In this document: piece after piece, positions 25,185 to 35,163 of the stretch | Layout of the letters: every line of letters starts with the position of its first letter | How positions within the stretch are numbered: the first letter of the stretch is position 1 | Source of the DNA: Paraburkholderia sacchari | GTDB taxonomy: Bacteria; Pseudomonadota; Gammaproteobacteria; Burkholderiales; Burkholderiaceae | Reading direction: 5' to 3' | Assembly: GCF_000785435.2 (NCBI RefSeq) | Contig: NZ_JTDB02000016.1 | Span: 1-64,000 of the forward strand | Length of the DNA: 64,000 bases | Notes under the pieces: generated by a model | The model's database searches: none | The model's input: only the letters and a program-made list of their open reading frames with translations | What the model was told of the DNA's origin: nothing | Program-made: the position numbers and the translations under genes

Positions 25185-25795
25185 TCGCAGTTTTCCTTGT
25201 CTTTTCCTGGTGTCATTGCGAGGTTTCGGCGGCAGTCCGATCCGTCGAACCCGAGGGTTCTTGGCGGATCGAGGCTCCACGTCAGCTGTGGCTACATACC
25301 CGTCGGCGGATCGATTTGAGCGCCGTGCACGCATTTTAAGAACAATGCGGCAAAAGCGCGCGACCGATAGGAAAGATAATCCAGGCCGCATGTACCTGAC
25401 GCCGAGCCTTGCCCCGTGGGGCTTACGCGGCGATGCCGAGTTGGGGTTTTCACCCATGGATGAATCTTAAATGAGCCAGAAATCGACCTTTATACGTATT
25501 CCGTGAATGTGGTTATCCCGTCCGGGTGAATTGTCAGCATTATTTTGGCCGCGCAAGGTAACGTTTATGCGCGGCCCACACGTTGAGCCGCGCGTCCCGA
25601 AGACGGCGCCAGGGCGCTGGGTAACCGGGCCAGCGGCGTCTGCAGTCGGGACGCGTCGGCACCGGGCTCCCGGATTGACTGGCGCGTGCGGCGAGGGCGT
25701 CTGCTTCAAATTCACGGTCATCTCAAACGCGGCGGGCTGCGCGCTCATTAGCGCGAGGCATGCACTGCGGCAAGACAACGGAGCGAACAGACACA
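25185..25795. promoter_or_regulatory. Divergent intergenic region between hiuH and the deaminase
   Basis: 611 bp without a recognisable gene. AT-richer parts lie near 25330-25380 and 25450-25550 and contain the palindrome ATACGTAT (25492-25499). It must hold promoters for both purine-degradation units; no -35/-10 pair stands out. Confidence 0.35.
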
Positions 25796-27199
25796 ATGGA
25801 ACCCACGAACCGCACAGCGCAAGGCGCAAACCAGGGGCGCGGCAAGACCCTGCTGGTGAAGAACGCCGACATGCTGGTGACGATGGATGGCGCGCGGCGC
25901 GAGATTCGCGGCGGCGGCCTCTACGTCGAAGATAACCGCATCGTCGCGGTCGGCACGGCCGACGAGCTGCCCGAAAGCGCCGACGAAGTGATCGATATGC
26001 GCGGCCACCTGGTGCTGCCGGGTCTCGTCAACACGCACCATCACATGTACCAGAGCCTCACGCGCGCCGTACCCGCCGCGCAGGACGCCGAGCTGTTCGG
26101 CTGGCTCACAAGTCTCTACAAGGTCTGGGCGAACCTCACGCCCGAAATGATCGAGGTCTCCACGCTCACGGCCATGGCCGAGCTGCTGCTCTCGGGCTGC
26201 ACGACCTCGAGCGATCATCTTTACATTTACCCGAACGGCAGCCGGCTCGACGACAGCATTCGCTCCGCGCAGCAGATCGGCATGCGCTTTCACGCGGCGC
26301 GCGGCAGCATGAGCGTCGGGCAAAAGGACGGCGGCTTACCGCCCGATTCCGTGGTCGAAAACGAGGACGCGATTCTCGCCGATACCCAGCGCCTCATCGA
26401 GACGTATCACGACGAGGGCCGCTACGCGATGCTGCGCATGGTGGTGGCGCCGTGCTCGCCGTTCTCGGTGAGCCGCGATCTGATGCGCGAATCGGCGACG
26501 CTGGCGCGCCACTACGGCGTTTCCATGCACACGCACCTCGCTGAGAACGTCAACGACATCGCCTATAGCCGCGAAAAATTCGGCATGACGCCGGCCGAGT
26601 ACGCCGAGGATCTGGGCTGGGTGGGCCACGACGTCTGGCATGCGCACTGCGTGCAGCTCGACGAGCACGGCATCGGCCTGTTCGGGCGCACCGGCACGGG
26701 CGTCGCCCATTGCCCGTGCTCGAACATGCGGCTTGCCTCGGGCATCGCGCCCATCAAAAAGATGCGTCTTGCGGGCGTGCCGGTCGGGCTCGGCGTGGAC
26801 GGTTCCGCTTCCAACGACGGCGCGCAGATGGTGGCGGAGGCGCGCCAGGCCATGCTGCTCGCGCGCGTGGGCTTCGGCCCCGATGCGATGACCGCGCGCG
26901 AAGCGCTCGAAATCGCCACGCTGGGCGGCGCGCGCGTGTTGGGCCGCGACGACATCGGCGCGCTCGCACCGGGCATGGCCGCCGACTTCATCGCGTTCGA
27001 TCTGCGCCAGCCGCACTTTGCAGGCGCGTTGCACGATCCGGTCGCGGCGCTCGTGTTCTGCGCACCGTCGCAAGTTGCGCTATCGGTGATCAACGGACGG
27101 GTTGTGGTGAAGGAGGGCGTGCTGCAGACCGTCGAACTCGGGCCCGTAATCGAGCGGCATAACCGGCTTGCGATGCAGCTCGCGCAGTCGGCGCGCTAA
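25796..27199 (+). CDS. Amidohydrolase: 8-oxoguanine/guanine-type deaminase
   Basis: A 467-residue TIM-barrel metallo-amidohydrolase. Metal ligands are visible in order: HHH at 81-83 (NTHHHMYQ), HTHLAEN, HAHCVQLDEHG and GVDGSASND. The sequence pattern, including LFGWLTSLYKVWANLTPEMI and GCTTSSDHLYIYPNG, matches the 8-oxoguanine deaminase branch related to guanine deaminase, which yields urate from 8-oxoguanine. This would feed PuuD. Hydroxydechloroatrazine-type or cytosine deaminases are less likely. ATG 25796 follows GGAG. Confidence 0.82.
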   Translation: MEPTNRTAQGANQGRGKTLLVKNADMLVTMDGARREIRGGGLYVEDNRIVAVGTADELPESADEVIDMRGHLVLPGLVNTHHHMYQSLTRAVPAAQDAELFGWLTSLYKVWANLTPEMIEVSTLTAMAELLLSGCTTSSDHLYIYPNGSRLDDSIRSAQQIGMRFHAARGSMSVGQKDGGLPPDSVVENEDAILADTQRLIETYHDEGRYAMLRMVVAPCSPFSVSRDLMRESATLARHYGVSMHTHLAENVNDIAYSREKFGMTPAEYAEDLGWVGHDVWHAHCVQLDEHGIGLFGRTGTGVAHCPCSNMRLASGIAPIKKMRLAGVPVGLGVDGSASNDGAQMVAEARQAMLLARVGFGPDAMTAREALEIATLGGARVLGRDDIGALAPGMAADFIAFDLRQPHFAGALHDPVAALVFCAPSQVALSVINGRVVVKEGVLQTVELGPVIERHNRLAMQLAQSAR

Positions 27200-27343
27200 G
27201 TGGAATAAGAGCGGGGACAGGATGGAGCGGGCGGCGCGTGTGCGTGCCGCCCGGCCCCGAATGATAAAAGCAGGGAAGGAACGTAGAAAGTGCAACGGCG
27301 CAACTTCAGGCGCCTAGCTTGCCGCAGCAGCGTTGCCTGCCGT

Positions 27344-28276
27344 TCAGGGCTTGTCGATCAGCGTCTTCGTCGCTTCGGCCACGAGGCTGCGTAACCAGCG
27401 TACCTCGTCCGAGTAATGACAGCGTTCATGCCACAACTGGTAGTACTGCATCGGCGGGAAGTCGAGCGGCGCCGGCACGACCGTGAGCGGCAGGAAGCGC
27501 GCGTAGTGGTCGGCGAACAGGCGCGTGGTCGTGAACACGAGATCCGACTTGATGAGCACGTAGGGCGCGAGGTTGAAGTACGGCAGCGTGACGACCACGT
27601 GGCGCTTGAGGCGCTCGCGCGCGAGATGCACGTCGATGGCGCCACGCTGGCCCACGGAATAGGGCGTGGGCGCAAGGTGCGGCGCGTTGAGGTACTGGTC
27701 GAGCGTGAGCCCGCCGCGCTTGGCGTACGGGTGCGTGCTGTTCAGCAGGCAGACGATCTGGTCGACGAACAGATTCGAAAGGTGCAGTTGCTCGGGCGGC
27801 TCGGGCCAGTTGCCGATCACGATGTCGAGCTTGCCTTCCTCGAGCGCGAGTTCGTAGTCGAACGCGGGTCCGAGCGAATGGAACTCGAGCGTGGCGTTGG
27901 GCGCGGCCTGGCGAAAACGTTCGACCACGGTTGGCACGAACAGCACGTTCAGGTAGTCCGGGCAGCCGATGCGGTAGCAGCGGATGGAAGTGGCTGGATC
28001 GAAATTGTGCTGCTGGAAACGGATGCGCTCGATCTCGCGCAGCGCGTTCTGGACGGGCTCGAGCAGGCGCAGACCGTATTCGGTGGGCACCATGCCGGAC
28101 TTGCCGCGCACGAGGAGCGGGTCGCCGGTGATGTCGCGCAGACGCCGCAGCGCGGCGCTGATCGCGGGTTGCGATTGATTCAGTTTGACGGCGGCGCGTG
28201 TGACGCTGCGCTCCATCAAAAGGGTGTGCAAGACGCGCAAGAGGTACGTGTCGATCGCCTCGCGTTGCTGGCTCAT
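27344..28276 (-). CDS. LysR-family transcriptional regulator
   Basis: A 310-residue LTTR. The N-terminal helix-turn-helix (LHTLLMERSVTRAAVKLNQSQPAISAALRRLRDITGDPLLVR) and C-terminal periplasmic-binding-like effector domain are both complete. It is convergent with the deaminase gene and divergent from the BMP-type ABC importer operon, which makes that operon the likely target with a purine or nucleoside as inducer. No metabolic specificity can be read from the effector domain alone. Confidence 0.9.
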   Translation of the reverse strand: MSQQREAIDTYLLRVLHTLLMERSVTRAAVKLNQSQPAISAALRRLRDITGDPLLVRGKSGMVPTEYGLRLLEPVQNALREIERIRFQQHNFDPATSIRCYRIGCPDYLNVLFVPTVVERFRQAAPNATLEFHSLGPAFDYELALEEGKLDIVIGNWPEPPEQLHLSNLFVDQIVCLLNSTHPYAKRGGLTLDQYLNAPHLAPTPYSVGQRGAIDVHLARERLKRHVVVTLPYFNLAPYVLIKSDLVFTTTRLFADHYARFLPLTVVPAPLDFPPMQYYQLWHERCHYSDEVRWLRSLVAEATKTLIDKP

Positions 28277-28557
28277 GAACTCTCCGGATTATATGTTTTG
28301 GCTGATCGAGGGGCTTTGTCAGTATATGATTTTTAATATGAACTGAAAGCTCCGTCAAGGGCGGCTTTCTACCAGGCATATTTGTCGAACCTGCGCCGCG
28401 TGGGGAAACGCGGGTTTTTGGCGGCTCGACTCTGGCACTGTGAACAAGTATCGTCATTTCGCGCGGCGGCGCTTTACGGGGGCTCGCCGCGGCATCGAAC
28501 GGCACACAGCACCACGTCGAAACACACATAGCCATAACGTACTACGACGGAACCTCC
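28277..28557. promoter_or_regulatory. Divergent regulatory region between LysR gene and importer operon
   Basis: 281 bp; the part at 28285-28345 is AT-rich with two ATATG motifs about 35 bp apart, an arrangement that would suit LysR recognition and activation sites. No exact promoter is assigned. Confidence 0.35.
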
Positions 28558-30207
28558 ATGGACGACTCATCTTCACGTCTGGCCGGCAGTCCACACGCGG
28601 CGCGCGCTGTTGCGCGTGCGCCGCGGCTCGCGCTCTCGGGCATCACGAAGCAGTATCCCGCCGTGCGCGCGAACGACGATGTCACGCTCTCGGTCGAGCC
28701 CGGCGAGATTCACGCGTTGCTCGGCGAGAACGGCGCAGGCAAGAGCACGCTCATGAAAATTGTCTACGGCGCGGTGCGGCCGGACGCCGGCGAAATCCGC
28801 TGGGAGGGCGAGGCGGTCGAGATCCCCAGTCCGGCCGCTGCGCGCAAGCTCGGCATTGGCATGGTGTTCCAGCATTTTTCCCTGTTCGAAACGCTCACGG
28901 TGGGCGAGAACATTGCGCTTTCGCTCGACGAGGCGTTCGACCTCAAGGCTTTGGCCAGGCGTATTCGCGAGGTGTCGGCGCAGTATGGGCTCGACGTCGA
29001 TCCCCAGCGTCACGTGCATAGCCTCACGGTCGGCGAGCGCCAGCGCGTCGAGATCGTGCGCTGCCTGTTGCAGAACCCGCGCCTGCTGATCATGGACGAA
29101 CCGACCTCGGTGCTCACGCCGCAGGCCGTGCGCAAGCTGTTCGGCACACTGCGCCGGCTGGCCTCGGAAGGCTGCAGCATTCTCTACATCAGCCACAAGC
29201 TCGACGAAATCCAGGAGCTTTGCGACACGGCCACGGTGCTGCGAGGAGGCAAGGTGACCGGCAACGTGACCCCGCGCGAGGAAACGCACGCATCCCTCGC
29301 GCGGCTGATGGTGGGCCATGAGTTGCCCGCCTACACACGCCGCGCGCACTCGCCGGGAGACGTGCGGCTCGACGTGAAGCATCTGTCGATGCCAAGCGAG
29401 GATCCGTTCGGCACCTCGCTCGACGATGTCACGTTCGCCGTGCACGCGGGCGAGATCCTGGGGATCGCCGGCGTGTCTGGCAACGGCCAGGCGGAACTGC
29501 TCGCGGCGCTCTCGGGCGAGGCGCGCGATGCGCTCCAGTCCCGGGCGGCCCGCCACAGCGTGGCCACCGATGCCGTGACGATCTGCGGCAAGCCGGCAGC
29601 GCGTCTTTCCGCTGGCGCGCGGCGCAAGCTTGGCTTCGCCTTCGTGCCCGAGGAGCGGCTTGGCCGCGGCGCCGTGCCCGCGATGTCGCTTGCCGAAAAC
29701 GCGCTGCTCACGGGGCACCGGCAGGGCATGGTGCGCTCGGGTTGGTTGCGCACGGGCGCGATGCGCTCATTCGCCGAGCGCTGCATCGGCGCTTTCGACG
29801 TGCGCTGCGGCGGCCCTGATGCGCTCGCCCAAAGCCTCTCGGGCGGCAATTTGCAGAAGTTCATCGTCGGGCGCGAGATCCTGCAGGCGCCGCAGGTGCT
29901 GGTGGTTGCGCAACCCACGTGGGGCGTGGACGTGGGGGCGTCGGCGTTCATCCGGCAGCAACTGCTCGATCTTTCGGCGCGCGGTGTGGCGATCCTCGTG
30001 ATTTCGGAGGAGCTCGACGAACTCTTCGACATCTGCGATCGCATTGCGGTGCTTGCGGGCGGCCGGCTTTCTCCTGCGCGCCTCACGGGCGAGACCAACG
30101 CGGAGGAGATTGGCCGCTGGATGGCGGGCCTCTTCGGGGAGCGTGGCGACGGCGCGGGGCGCCCGAACGGCGGCCCGCCGCCAGCGGAGCCTGTGATGCA
30201 TCCCTGA
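28558..30207 (+). CDS. BMP-type ABC importer, duplicated ATP-binding subunit
   Basis: A 549-residue protein with two ABC domains, as in the RbsA/YufO class. The first has Walker A GENGAGKST, a signature-like region (LTVGERQRVEIVRCLL) and Walker B LLIMDEPTSVLTP. The second has the degenerate GVSGNGQAE in place of Walker A and SLSGGNLQKFIVGREI. It would energise uptake of nucleosides or purines together with the two permeases and the BMP protein downstream. ATG 28558 follows GACGGAAC. Confidence 0.92.
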   Translation: MDDSSSRLAGSPHAARAVARAPRLALSGITKQYPAVRANDDVTLSVEPGEIHALLGENGAGKSTLMKIVYGAVRPDAGEIRWEGEAVEIPSPAAARKLGIGMVFQHFSLFETLTVGENIALSLDEAFDLKALARRIREVSAQYGLDVDPQRHVHSLTVGERQRVEIVRCLLQNPRLLIMDEPTSVLTPQAVRKLFGTLRRLASEGCSILYISHKLDEIQELCDTATVLRGGKVTGNVTPREETHASLARLMVGHELPAYTRRAHSPGDVRLDVKHLSMPSEDPFGTSLDDVTFAVHAGEILGIAGVSGNGQAELLAALSGEARDALQSRAARHSVATDAVTICGKPAARLSAGARRKLGFAFVPEERLGRGAVPAMSLAENALLTGHRQGMVRSGWLRTGAMRSFAERCIGAFDVRCGGPDALAQSLSGGNLQKFIVGREILQAPQVLVVAQPTWGVDVGASAFIRQQLLDLSARGVAILVISEELDELFDICDRIAVLAGGRLSPARLTGETNAEEIGRWMAGLFGERGDGAGRPNGGPPPAEPVMHP

Positions 30208-30300
30208 GCGAAGCGCACTGCAGCGCACCACTTGCGTCCCAAGCTTTTCCGCAGAGCGACCACCATCACGATCACCGGACCGATTGACGACATCGCCATC

Positions 30301-31407
30301 ATGATCCTTCCGTACCGCCTCGAAGCCCGCACTACGCCTTCCCGCACGGTTCGCATCGCCGTGCCGCTCGTCGCCGCGCTCCTTACCCTCGCCATCGGCT
30401 TTCTGATCTTCAGTCTCGTCGGGCGCGATCCCGTGCAGGCGATGCGCGCGTTTTTCATCGATCCGCTCTCCAGTGTCAACGGCTGGTCCGAACTGCTGCT
30501 CAAGGCGTCGCCGTTATGCCTGATCGCGCTCGGCCTCGCGGCGGGCTATCGCGCCAATGTCTGGAATATCGGCGCGGAAGGGCAGATGGTGCTGGGCGGC
30601 ATCGCGGCGAGCGGCGTGGCCATCTACTTCGATCAATCGACCGGTGGGTGGATCCTGTTCCTCATGATGCTCGCAGGCGTGCTGGGCGGCATGGCCTGGG
30701 CGGCAATTCCGGCCTGGCTCAAGAGCCGCTTCAACACGAGCGAAATCCTCACGAGCCTGATGCTCACCTACGTCGCCACGCAATTGCTGATCTGGCTCGT
30801 GAGCGGTCCGTGGCGCGACCCCAACGGCATGAACTTCCCGCTTTCGGAGATGTTCAGCGGCGACGCGCTCTATCCGACCTTCGGCGGCGACTGGCGCATT
30901 CACTGGCTGCGCGGCACGCGCCTGAACGCGTCGATCTTCCTCACGCTCGCGGCCGTTCCGCTGGTCTGGCTGTTCATGCGCCGCAGCTTCGCGGGCTACC
31001 GCATGAGCGTGGGCGGCCTCGCGCCGCTCGCCGCGCGCTACGCTGGCTTCTCGGAGAAGAAGACGATCTGGACCTCGCTGCTGCTCTCGGGCGGCCTCGC
31101 TGGACTTGCGGGCATGAGCGAGATCGCCGGCCCGATCGGCCAGTTGCAGGCAACTTGGTCGCCAGGCTACGGCTTCACGGCGATCATCGTCGCGTTCGTG
31201 GGGCGCTTGCATCCGGTCGGGATCGTGCTCGCGAGCCTGCTGATGGCGCTGCTCTATCTGGGCGGCGAAGCCGTGCAGACCTCGCTGCAACTGCCCCAGG
31301 CGCTTTCGGGTGTGTTTCAGGGCCTGCTGCTGTTCTGCCTGCTCGGCGCGGATCTCTTTGTGAACTACCGCGTGCGCCGCCGCCATCCCATAGCCACAGC
31401 TCGCTGA
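30301..31407 (+). CDS. BMP-type ABC importer, permease subunit 1
   Basis: A 368-residue multi-pass inner-membrane permease (BPD_transp_2 type). GLAAGYRANVWNIGAEGQMVLGGIAAS is the family hallmark, and about eight to ten hydrophobic segments follow. It pairs with the next permease to form the channel. ATG 30301 gives a normal length; a TTG 69 bp upstream was not used. The gene overlaps nothing and begins 93 bp after the ATPase gene. Confidence 0.9.
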   Translation: MILPYRLEARTTPSRTVRIAVPLVAALLTLAIGFLIFSLVGRDPVQAMRAFFIDPLSSVNGWSELLLKASPLCLIALGLAAGYRANVWNIGAEGQMVLGGIAASGVAIYFDQSTGGWILFLMMLAGVLGGMAWAAIPAWLKSRFNTSEILTSLMLTYVATQLLIWLVSGPWRDPNGMNFPLSEMFSGDALYPTFGGDWRIHWLRGTRLNASIFLTLAAVPLVWLFMRRSFAGYRMSVGGLAPLAARYAGFSEKKTIWTSLLLSGGLAGLAGMSEIAGPIGQLQATWSPGYGFTAIIVAFVGRLHPVGIVLASLLMALLYLGGEAVQTSLQLPQALSGVFQGLLLFCLLGADLFVNYRVRRRHPIATAR

Positions 31408-31457
31408 TCCGCGAATCGACCGACTCACGAAAAAGCCCAGAAAAAAGGCCTCAAGAC

Positions 31458-32387
31458 ATGGATATCCAGCAAGCCAGTTCGCTCGCATCGAGCGCCGTCA
31501 CCGCGGCAATCCCGCTGATGTTCGCGGGCGTGGGCGAACTCGTCACGGAAAAATCGGGTGTGCTCAATCTCGGCGTGGAAGGGATGATGCTGATGGGCGC
31601 GGTGACCGGCTACGCGCTCACCACTGTCACAGGCGATCCCTGGCTCGGGCTGCTGGCCGGCATGGTCGCGGGCATTGCCATGGCGCTGCTGTTCGGCTTT
31701 CTCACGCTCACGATGCAGGCCAACCAGGTCGCCACTGGCCTGTCGCTCACGATCTTCGGCGTCGGGCTTTCGGCGTATGTGGGCAAGCCGTACACCTCGG
31801 CGGCCACGTCGGCGACGATTGCCGCCTGGCCGATTCCGGGCCTCTCGCATTTGCCCGTTGCCGGACCGGCGCTCTTCAGCCTCACGCCGGTCGATTACCT
31901 CGCATTCCTGATGTTCGCCGTGGTCGGCTGGTTTCTCTATCGCACGCGCGCGGGGCTCGTGTTGCGCTCCGTGGGCGAGTCGCCGCAGGTCGCGCACTCG
32001 GTAGGCTTTCCGGTGATCGGCGTGCGCTATGGCGCGACGGCGTTTGGCGGCGCGATGGCGGGGCTCGCGGGCAGCTACTACTCGGTCGTGCAACTGCACC
32101 TGTGGCAGGAGCAGATCACTGCGGGGCGCGGCTGGATCGCGCTTGCGCTGGTCGTGTTCGCGACGTGGCGCCCGGGACGCCTCCTGATCGGCGCTCTGCT
32201 GTTCGGCGCTGTCACGGGCGCGCAATTCTATGCGCAGGCCGTAGGCGTGCCGGTGCCCACGCAGTTTCTCGCCATGCTTCCCTACGTGGCAACGATCGTG
32301 GTGCTGGTCCTCATTTCCCGTAATCCGAACACGATTCGCCTGAACGCGCCTGCCTCGCTCGGCAAGGCGTTTTATGGGGCCGCCTAG
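31458..32387 (+). CDS. BMP-type ABC importer, permease subunit 2
   Basis: A 309-residue multi-pass permease, shorter partner of the previous subunit. The signature ELVTEKSGVLNLGVEGMMLMGAVTGY is typical of the second permease in nucleoside ABC importers (NupC/YufQ class). Starts at ATG 31458 behind a GGCCTCAAGAC leader, 50 bp after the first permease. Confidence 0.9.
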   Translation: MDIQQASSLASSAVTAAIPLMFAGVGELVTEKSGVLNLGVEGMMLMGAVTGYALTTVTGDPWLGLLAGMVAGIAMALLFGFLTLTMQANQVATGLSLTIFGVGLSAYVGKPYTSAATSATIAAWPIPGLSHLPVAGPALFSLTPVDYLAFLMFAVVGWFLYRTRAGLVLRSVGESPQVAHSVGFPVIGVRYGATAFGGAMAGLAGSYYSVVQLHLWQEQITAGRGWIALALVVFATWRPGRLLIGALLFGAVTGAQFYAQAVGVPVPTQFLAMLPYVATIVVLVLISRNPNTIRLNAPASLGKAFYGAA

Positions 32388-32461
32388 ATGGCGGCCGCGC
32401 AGGTGATCATCTTGAAGCTTCGAACGCACGCAGTAACCCTATTCACGACAGGAGATCCACG

Positions 32462-33547
32462 ATGAGAAAAACCATCCTGACCGCATTCGCCGTTGCCGCA
32501 ACCTGTGGCACGGCGGCGCTCGCGCCGCAGGCCCAGGCGGCCGATGCGCCGGGCGTCGCGTTCGTCTATCTCGGCAATCCGGGCGATGCCGGCTGGACCT
32601 ACGCGCACGATCAGGGTTCGAAGATGGTCGAGCAGAAGTTCGGCAACAAGATCAAGATCACGCGCATCGAGAACGTGCCCGAATCCGCAGATTCGGAGCG
32701 CGTGTTCCGCGATCTCGCGAACAAGGGCAACAAGATCATCTTCGGTTCGAGCTTCGGTTATCAGGACTTCGAACTGAAAGTCGCCAAGGACTTCCCCGAT
32801 ACCGTGTTCCTGCACGCGACCGGCTACAAGAAGGCCGCGAACTTCGGCACCTATGACGTGCGCATGTACCAGGGCGCATATCTCGCGGGCGTGGCGGCCG
32901 GTTACGCGACCAAGACCAATACGCTGGGCTTCGTAGCCTCGGTGCCGATTCCCGAAGTCGTGCGCAACATCAACGCGTATACGCTGGGCGCGCGCTCGGT
33001 GAATCCTAAGGTCCATACGAAGGTCATCTGGATCAACAGCTGGTTCGATCCGGGCAAGGAGAAACAGGCAGCCGAGACGCTGATCGGCCAGGGCGCCGAC
33101 ATGCTGCTGCAAAACACCGACTCGAGCGCGACGCTCGCGACCGCCGAGGAGAAGCACGTTCATGCCTTCGGCTGGGATTCGAACATGAAGAAGTTCGGTC
33201 CGCACGCCCATCTGGGTTCGGTGGAAGCGAACTGGGGCGTCTACTACACGGCAGTGATCCAGCAGGTGCTGGACGGCAAGTGGAAGAACGATCCGGTCTG
33301 GTGGGGCATTCCCCAGAAGGCCGTCGATCTCGGCGACGTGAACACGTCCGAGCTGTCCGCCGAAGCGCAAAAAGCCGTCGCCACGAAGCGCGAACAGATC
33401 GCGAGTGGCAAGTGGGACGTATTCACGGGCCCGATCAAGGACCAGACCGGTGCCGTCAAGATTCCGGCCGGCAAGACGCTGACCGATCCGGAACTGCAGC
33501 GCCTGAACTGGTACGTCGAGGGCGTGGACGGCGCCTTGCCGAAATAA
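32462..33547 (+). CDS. BMP-family substrate-binding protein
   Basis: A 361-residue periplasmic binding protein of the basic membrane protein (BMP/PnrA) family. A cleavable signal (MRKTILTAFAVAATCGTAAL to AQA) precedes GVAFVYLGNPGDAGWTYAHDQG and IIFGSSFGYQDFELKVAKDFPDTVF, typical ligand-site segments. Relatives bind nucleosides or purines. It lacks the lipobox cysteine of Gram-positive versions, as expected for a soluble Gram-negative protein. AGGAGA precedes ATG 32462. The nearby guanine-type deaminase suggests a purine ligand. Confidence 0.9.
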   Translation: MRKTILTAFAVAATCGTAALAPQAQAADAPGVAFVYLGNPGDAGWTYAHDQGSKMVEQKFGNKIKITRIENVPESADSERVFRDLANKGNKIIFGSSFGYQDFELKVAKDFPDTVFLHATGYKKAANFGTYDVRMYQGAYLAGVAAGYATKTNTLGFVASVPIPEVVRNINAYTLGARSVNPKVHTKVIWINSWFDPGKEKQAAETLIGQGADMLLQNTDSSATLATAEEKHVHAFGWDSNMKKFGPHAHLGSVEANWGVYYTAVIQQVLDGKWKNDPVWWGIPQKAVDLGDVNTSELSAEAQKAVATKREQIASGKWDVFTGPIKDQTGAVKIPAGKTLTDPELQRLNWYVEGVDGALPK

Positions 33548-33600
33548 GCAGAAGTAAGGCGAAGCAGGGCCTGGCGACGCCACGCGGCTGCGCGCGAACC

Positions 33601-33810
33601 TCACTCGTCAATGCGCAGCCCGACCTTGATGGTCACCTGCCAGCGCGTGATCTGGTCGTTCTCGATCAGTCCGCGCGTTTCGGTGACTTCGAACCAGTGC
33701 AGATGGCGCAGTGTCTTCGAGGCGCGCGCGATGGCGCCGCGCACGGCGTCGTCGCTCGAAACGGTGGAGGAGCCGGTGAGTTCGATCTGCTTGTAGACGT
33801 GGTCGTTCAT
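33601..33810 (-). CDS. Dodecin (flavin-binding protein)
   Basis: A 69-residue dodecin, which assembles into a hollow dodecamer that stores or buffers riboflavin, FMN or FAD. The family core KQIELTGSSTVSSDDAVRGA, HWFEVTETRG with the stacking Trp39, and DQITRWQVTIKVGLRI with the flavin-contacting Gln are all present. It is convergent with the BMP operon and stands alone. Confidence 0.93.
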   Translation of the reverse strand: MNDHVYKQIELTGSSTVSSDDAVRGAIARASKTLRHLHWFEVTETRGLIENDQITRWQVTIKVGLRIDE

Positions 33811-34035
33811 GACAATCTCTCCTTATTTGCAGGCGCGGCGCGGCCCATTGGGCACACGTGTCAATCGAGTATAGGCAACCGCCGGCATCGACGGCCGGTA
33901 TCATGGCGCCTTGCGATTGCGCCGCATCGGCCGTGCCGGCCAGGGCCGGAAGGCCAGGCAAAGACCACACGCGGCGCGGAAAGTGAAATGCGCCGGACTC
34001 GAACGTAGCGAGGCGCGATGCAGGAGACGGAGAGG

Positions 34036-34938
34036 ATGCAGAAGCAGGAACTGGGATTTTGCGGACCGGGATTGATGGGCGCGCCGATGATTCGCCACTT
34101 GTTGCGCGCGGGTAACACGGTGCACGTGTGGAACCGCTCGCCGGCGAAGGCCGAGGCGCTGGTCGCCGATGGCGCGCAGGTCGCGGCCACGCCGGCGGCG
34201 CTGGCGCAGCACGCGGACGTCGTGTTGCTGTGCGTTGCGGACGGCGCGGCAGTCGAGCAGGTGGTATTCGGCGAGCAAGGCTTGCTCGCCGCTGCGAAGG
34301 ACGAGAGCGGGCAAGCCGTGCGCGTGCGCCGGATCGTCGACCATTCGAGCATCCCGCCCGAACTGACGCGCGAGCTTGCCGCGCGCGCGGCGGCGCTCGG
34401 CGTGGGCTGGGTGGACGCGCCCGTGTCGGGCGGCGTGGCGGGCGCGCAGGCGGGCGCGCTCGCGGTCATGGCGGGCGGGACGGCCGAAGACGTCGAGGCG
34501 GTGGCGCCGATACTTGCTGCCTATGCGGCGCGGGTCACGCATATGGGCGGCCCCGGCGCCGGCCAGACCACGAAGCTGTGCAACCAGGCCATCGTCACGG
34601 CAACGGTTGCGGCGATTGCAGAGGCGGTGGGGCTCGCACACCGCAGCGGCATCGACGCCGCCAAGCTGCCCGAGGCGCTCGCGGGCGGCTGGGCCGACTC
34701 CACGCTGCTGCGCACGTTCGTGCCGCGCATGACGCAGGACGGTCTCGTGCCGATCGGCGCACTGAGAACGTTCCAGAAAGATGTGGACACGGTCGCGGAC
34801 GCCGCGCGCCAGACCGGTACGCCCATGCCGGTTGCGGGTGCCGTGCAGCAAATCTTGCGCCTTGGCGCCGCGATGGGTCTGGCTGAGGCGGACTTGTCGG
34901 GTTTCGTCGACGTCCTGCAGACGCCGCGCCGCGCCTGA
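34036..34938 (+). CDS. NAD(P)-dependent 2-hydroxy-3-oxopropionate reductase-like dehydrogenase
   Basis: A 300-residue member of the beta-hydroxyacid dehydrogenase family. The Rossmann motif GFCGPGLMGAPM opens the protein; DAPVSGGVAGAQAGALAVMAGG is the substrate-site signature, and the catalytic Lys lies in GAGQTTKLCNQ. GarR-type enzymes reduce tartronate semialdehyde to glycerate, downstream of glyoxylate, which AllA would release. 3-Hydroxyisobutyrate dehydrogenase is the alternative. ATG 34036 has a strong GGAGACGGAGAGG site; ATG 34018 would add six residues. Confidence 0.85.
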   Translation: MQKQELGFCGPGLMGAPMIRHLLRAGNTVHVWNRSPAKAEALVADGAQVAATPAALAQHADVVLLCVADGAAVEQVVFGEQGLLAAAKDESGQAVRVRRIVDHSSIPPELTRELAARAAALGVGWVDAPVSGGVAGAQAGALAVMAGGTAEDVEAVAPILAAYAARVTHMGGPGAGQTTKLCNQAIVTATVAAIAEAVGLAHRSGIDAAKLPEALAGGWADSTLLRTFVPRMTQDGLVPIGALRTFQKDVDTVADAARQTGTPMPVAGAVQQILRLGAAMGLAEADLSGFVDVLQTPRRA

Positions 34939-35117
34939 GGGCGCGAGATGGGGAAGGGTATCAAGCGGCCGCCCCGTGCCTGACGGGTTTTCATCAGGCC
35001 CTATCGCAGGCGGCCCCCCTGTGCCGCCTGCACGAATCTGCCACGAATTTTCGGTAGTTTTCCCGAGCGCACCCGCAACACCGGAGCGCTGGCAGGCGCG
35101 CGCGAACTGGCATAACC

Positions 35118-35126
35118 TGCTAAAAT
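35118..35126 (+). promoter_or_regulatory. Extended -10 promoter element upstream of ybiT
   Basis: TGCTAAAAT fits an extended -10 (TGnTAtaAT) 38 bp before the GTG start. A weak stem AACCTG/CAGGTT with T5 overlaps it. No convincing -35 is needed or seen. Confidence 0.4.
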
Positions 35127-35163
35127 TACAGGTTTTTCGTCGATCTACTTTCCGGGACGCGCT

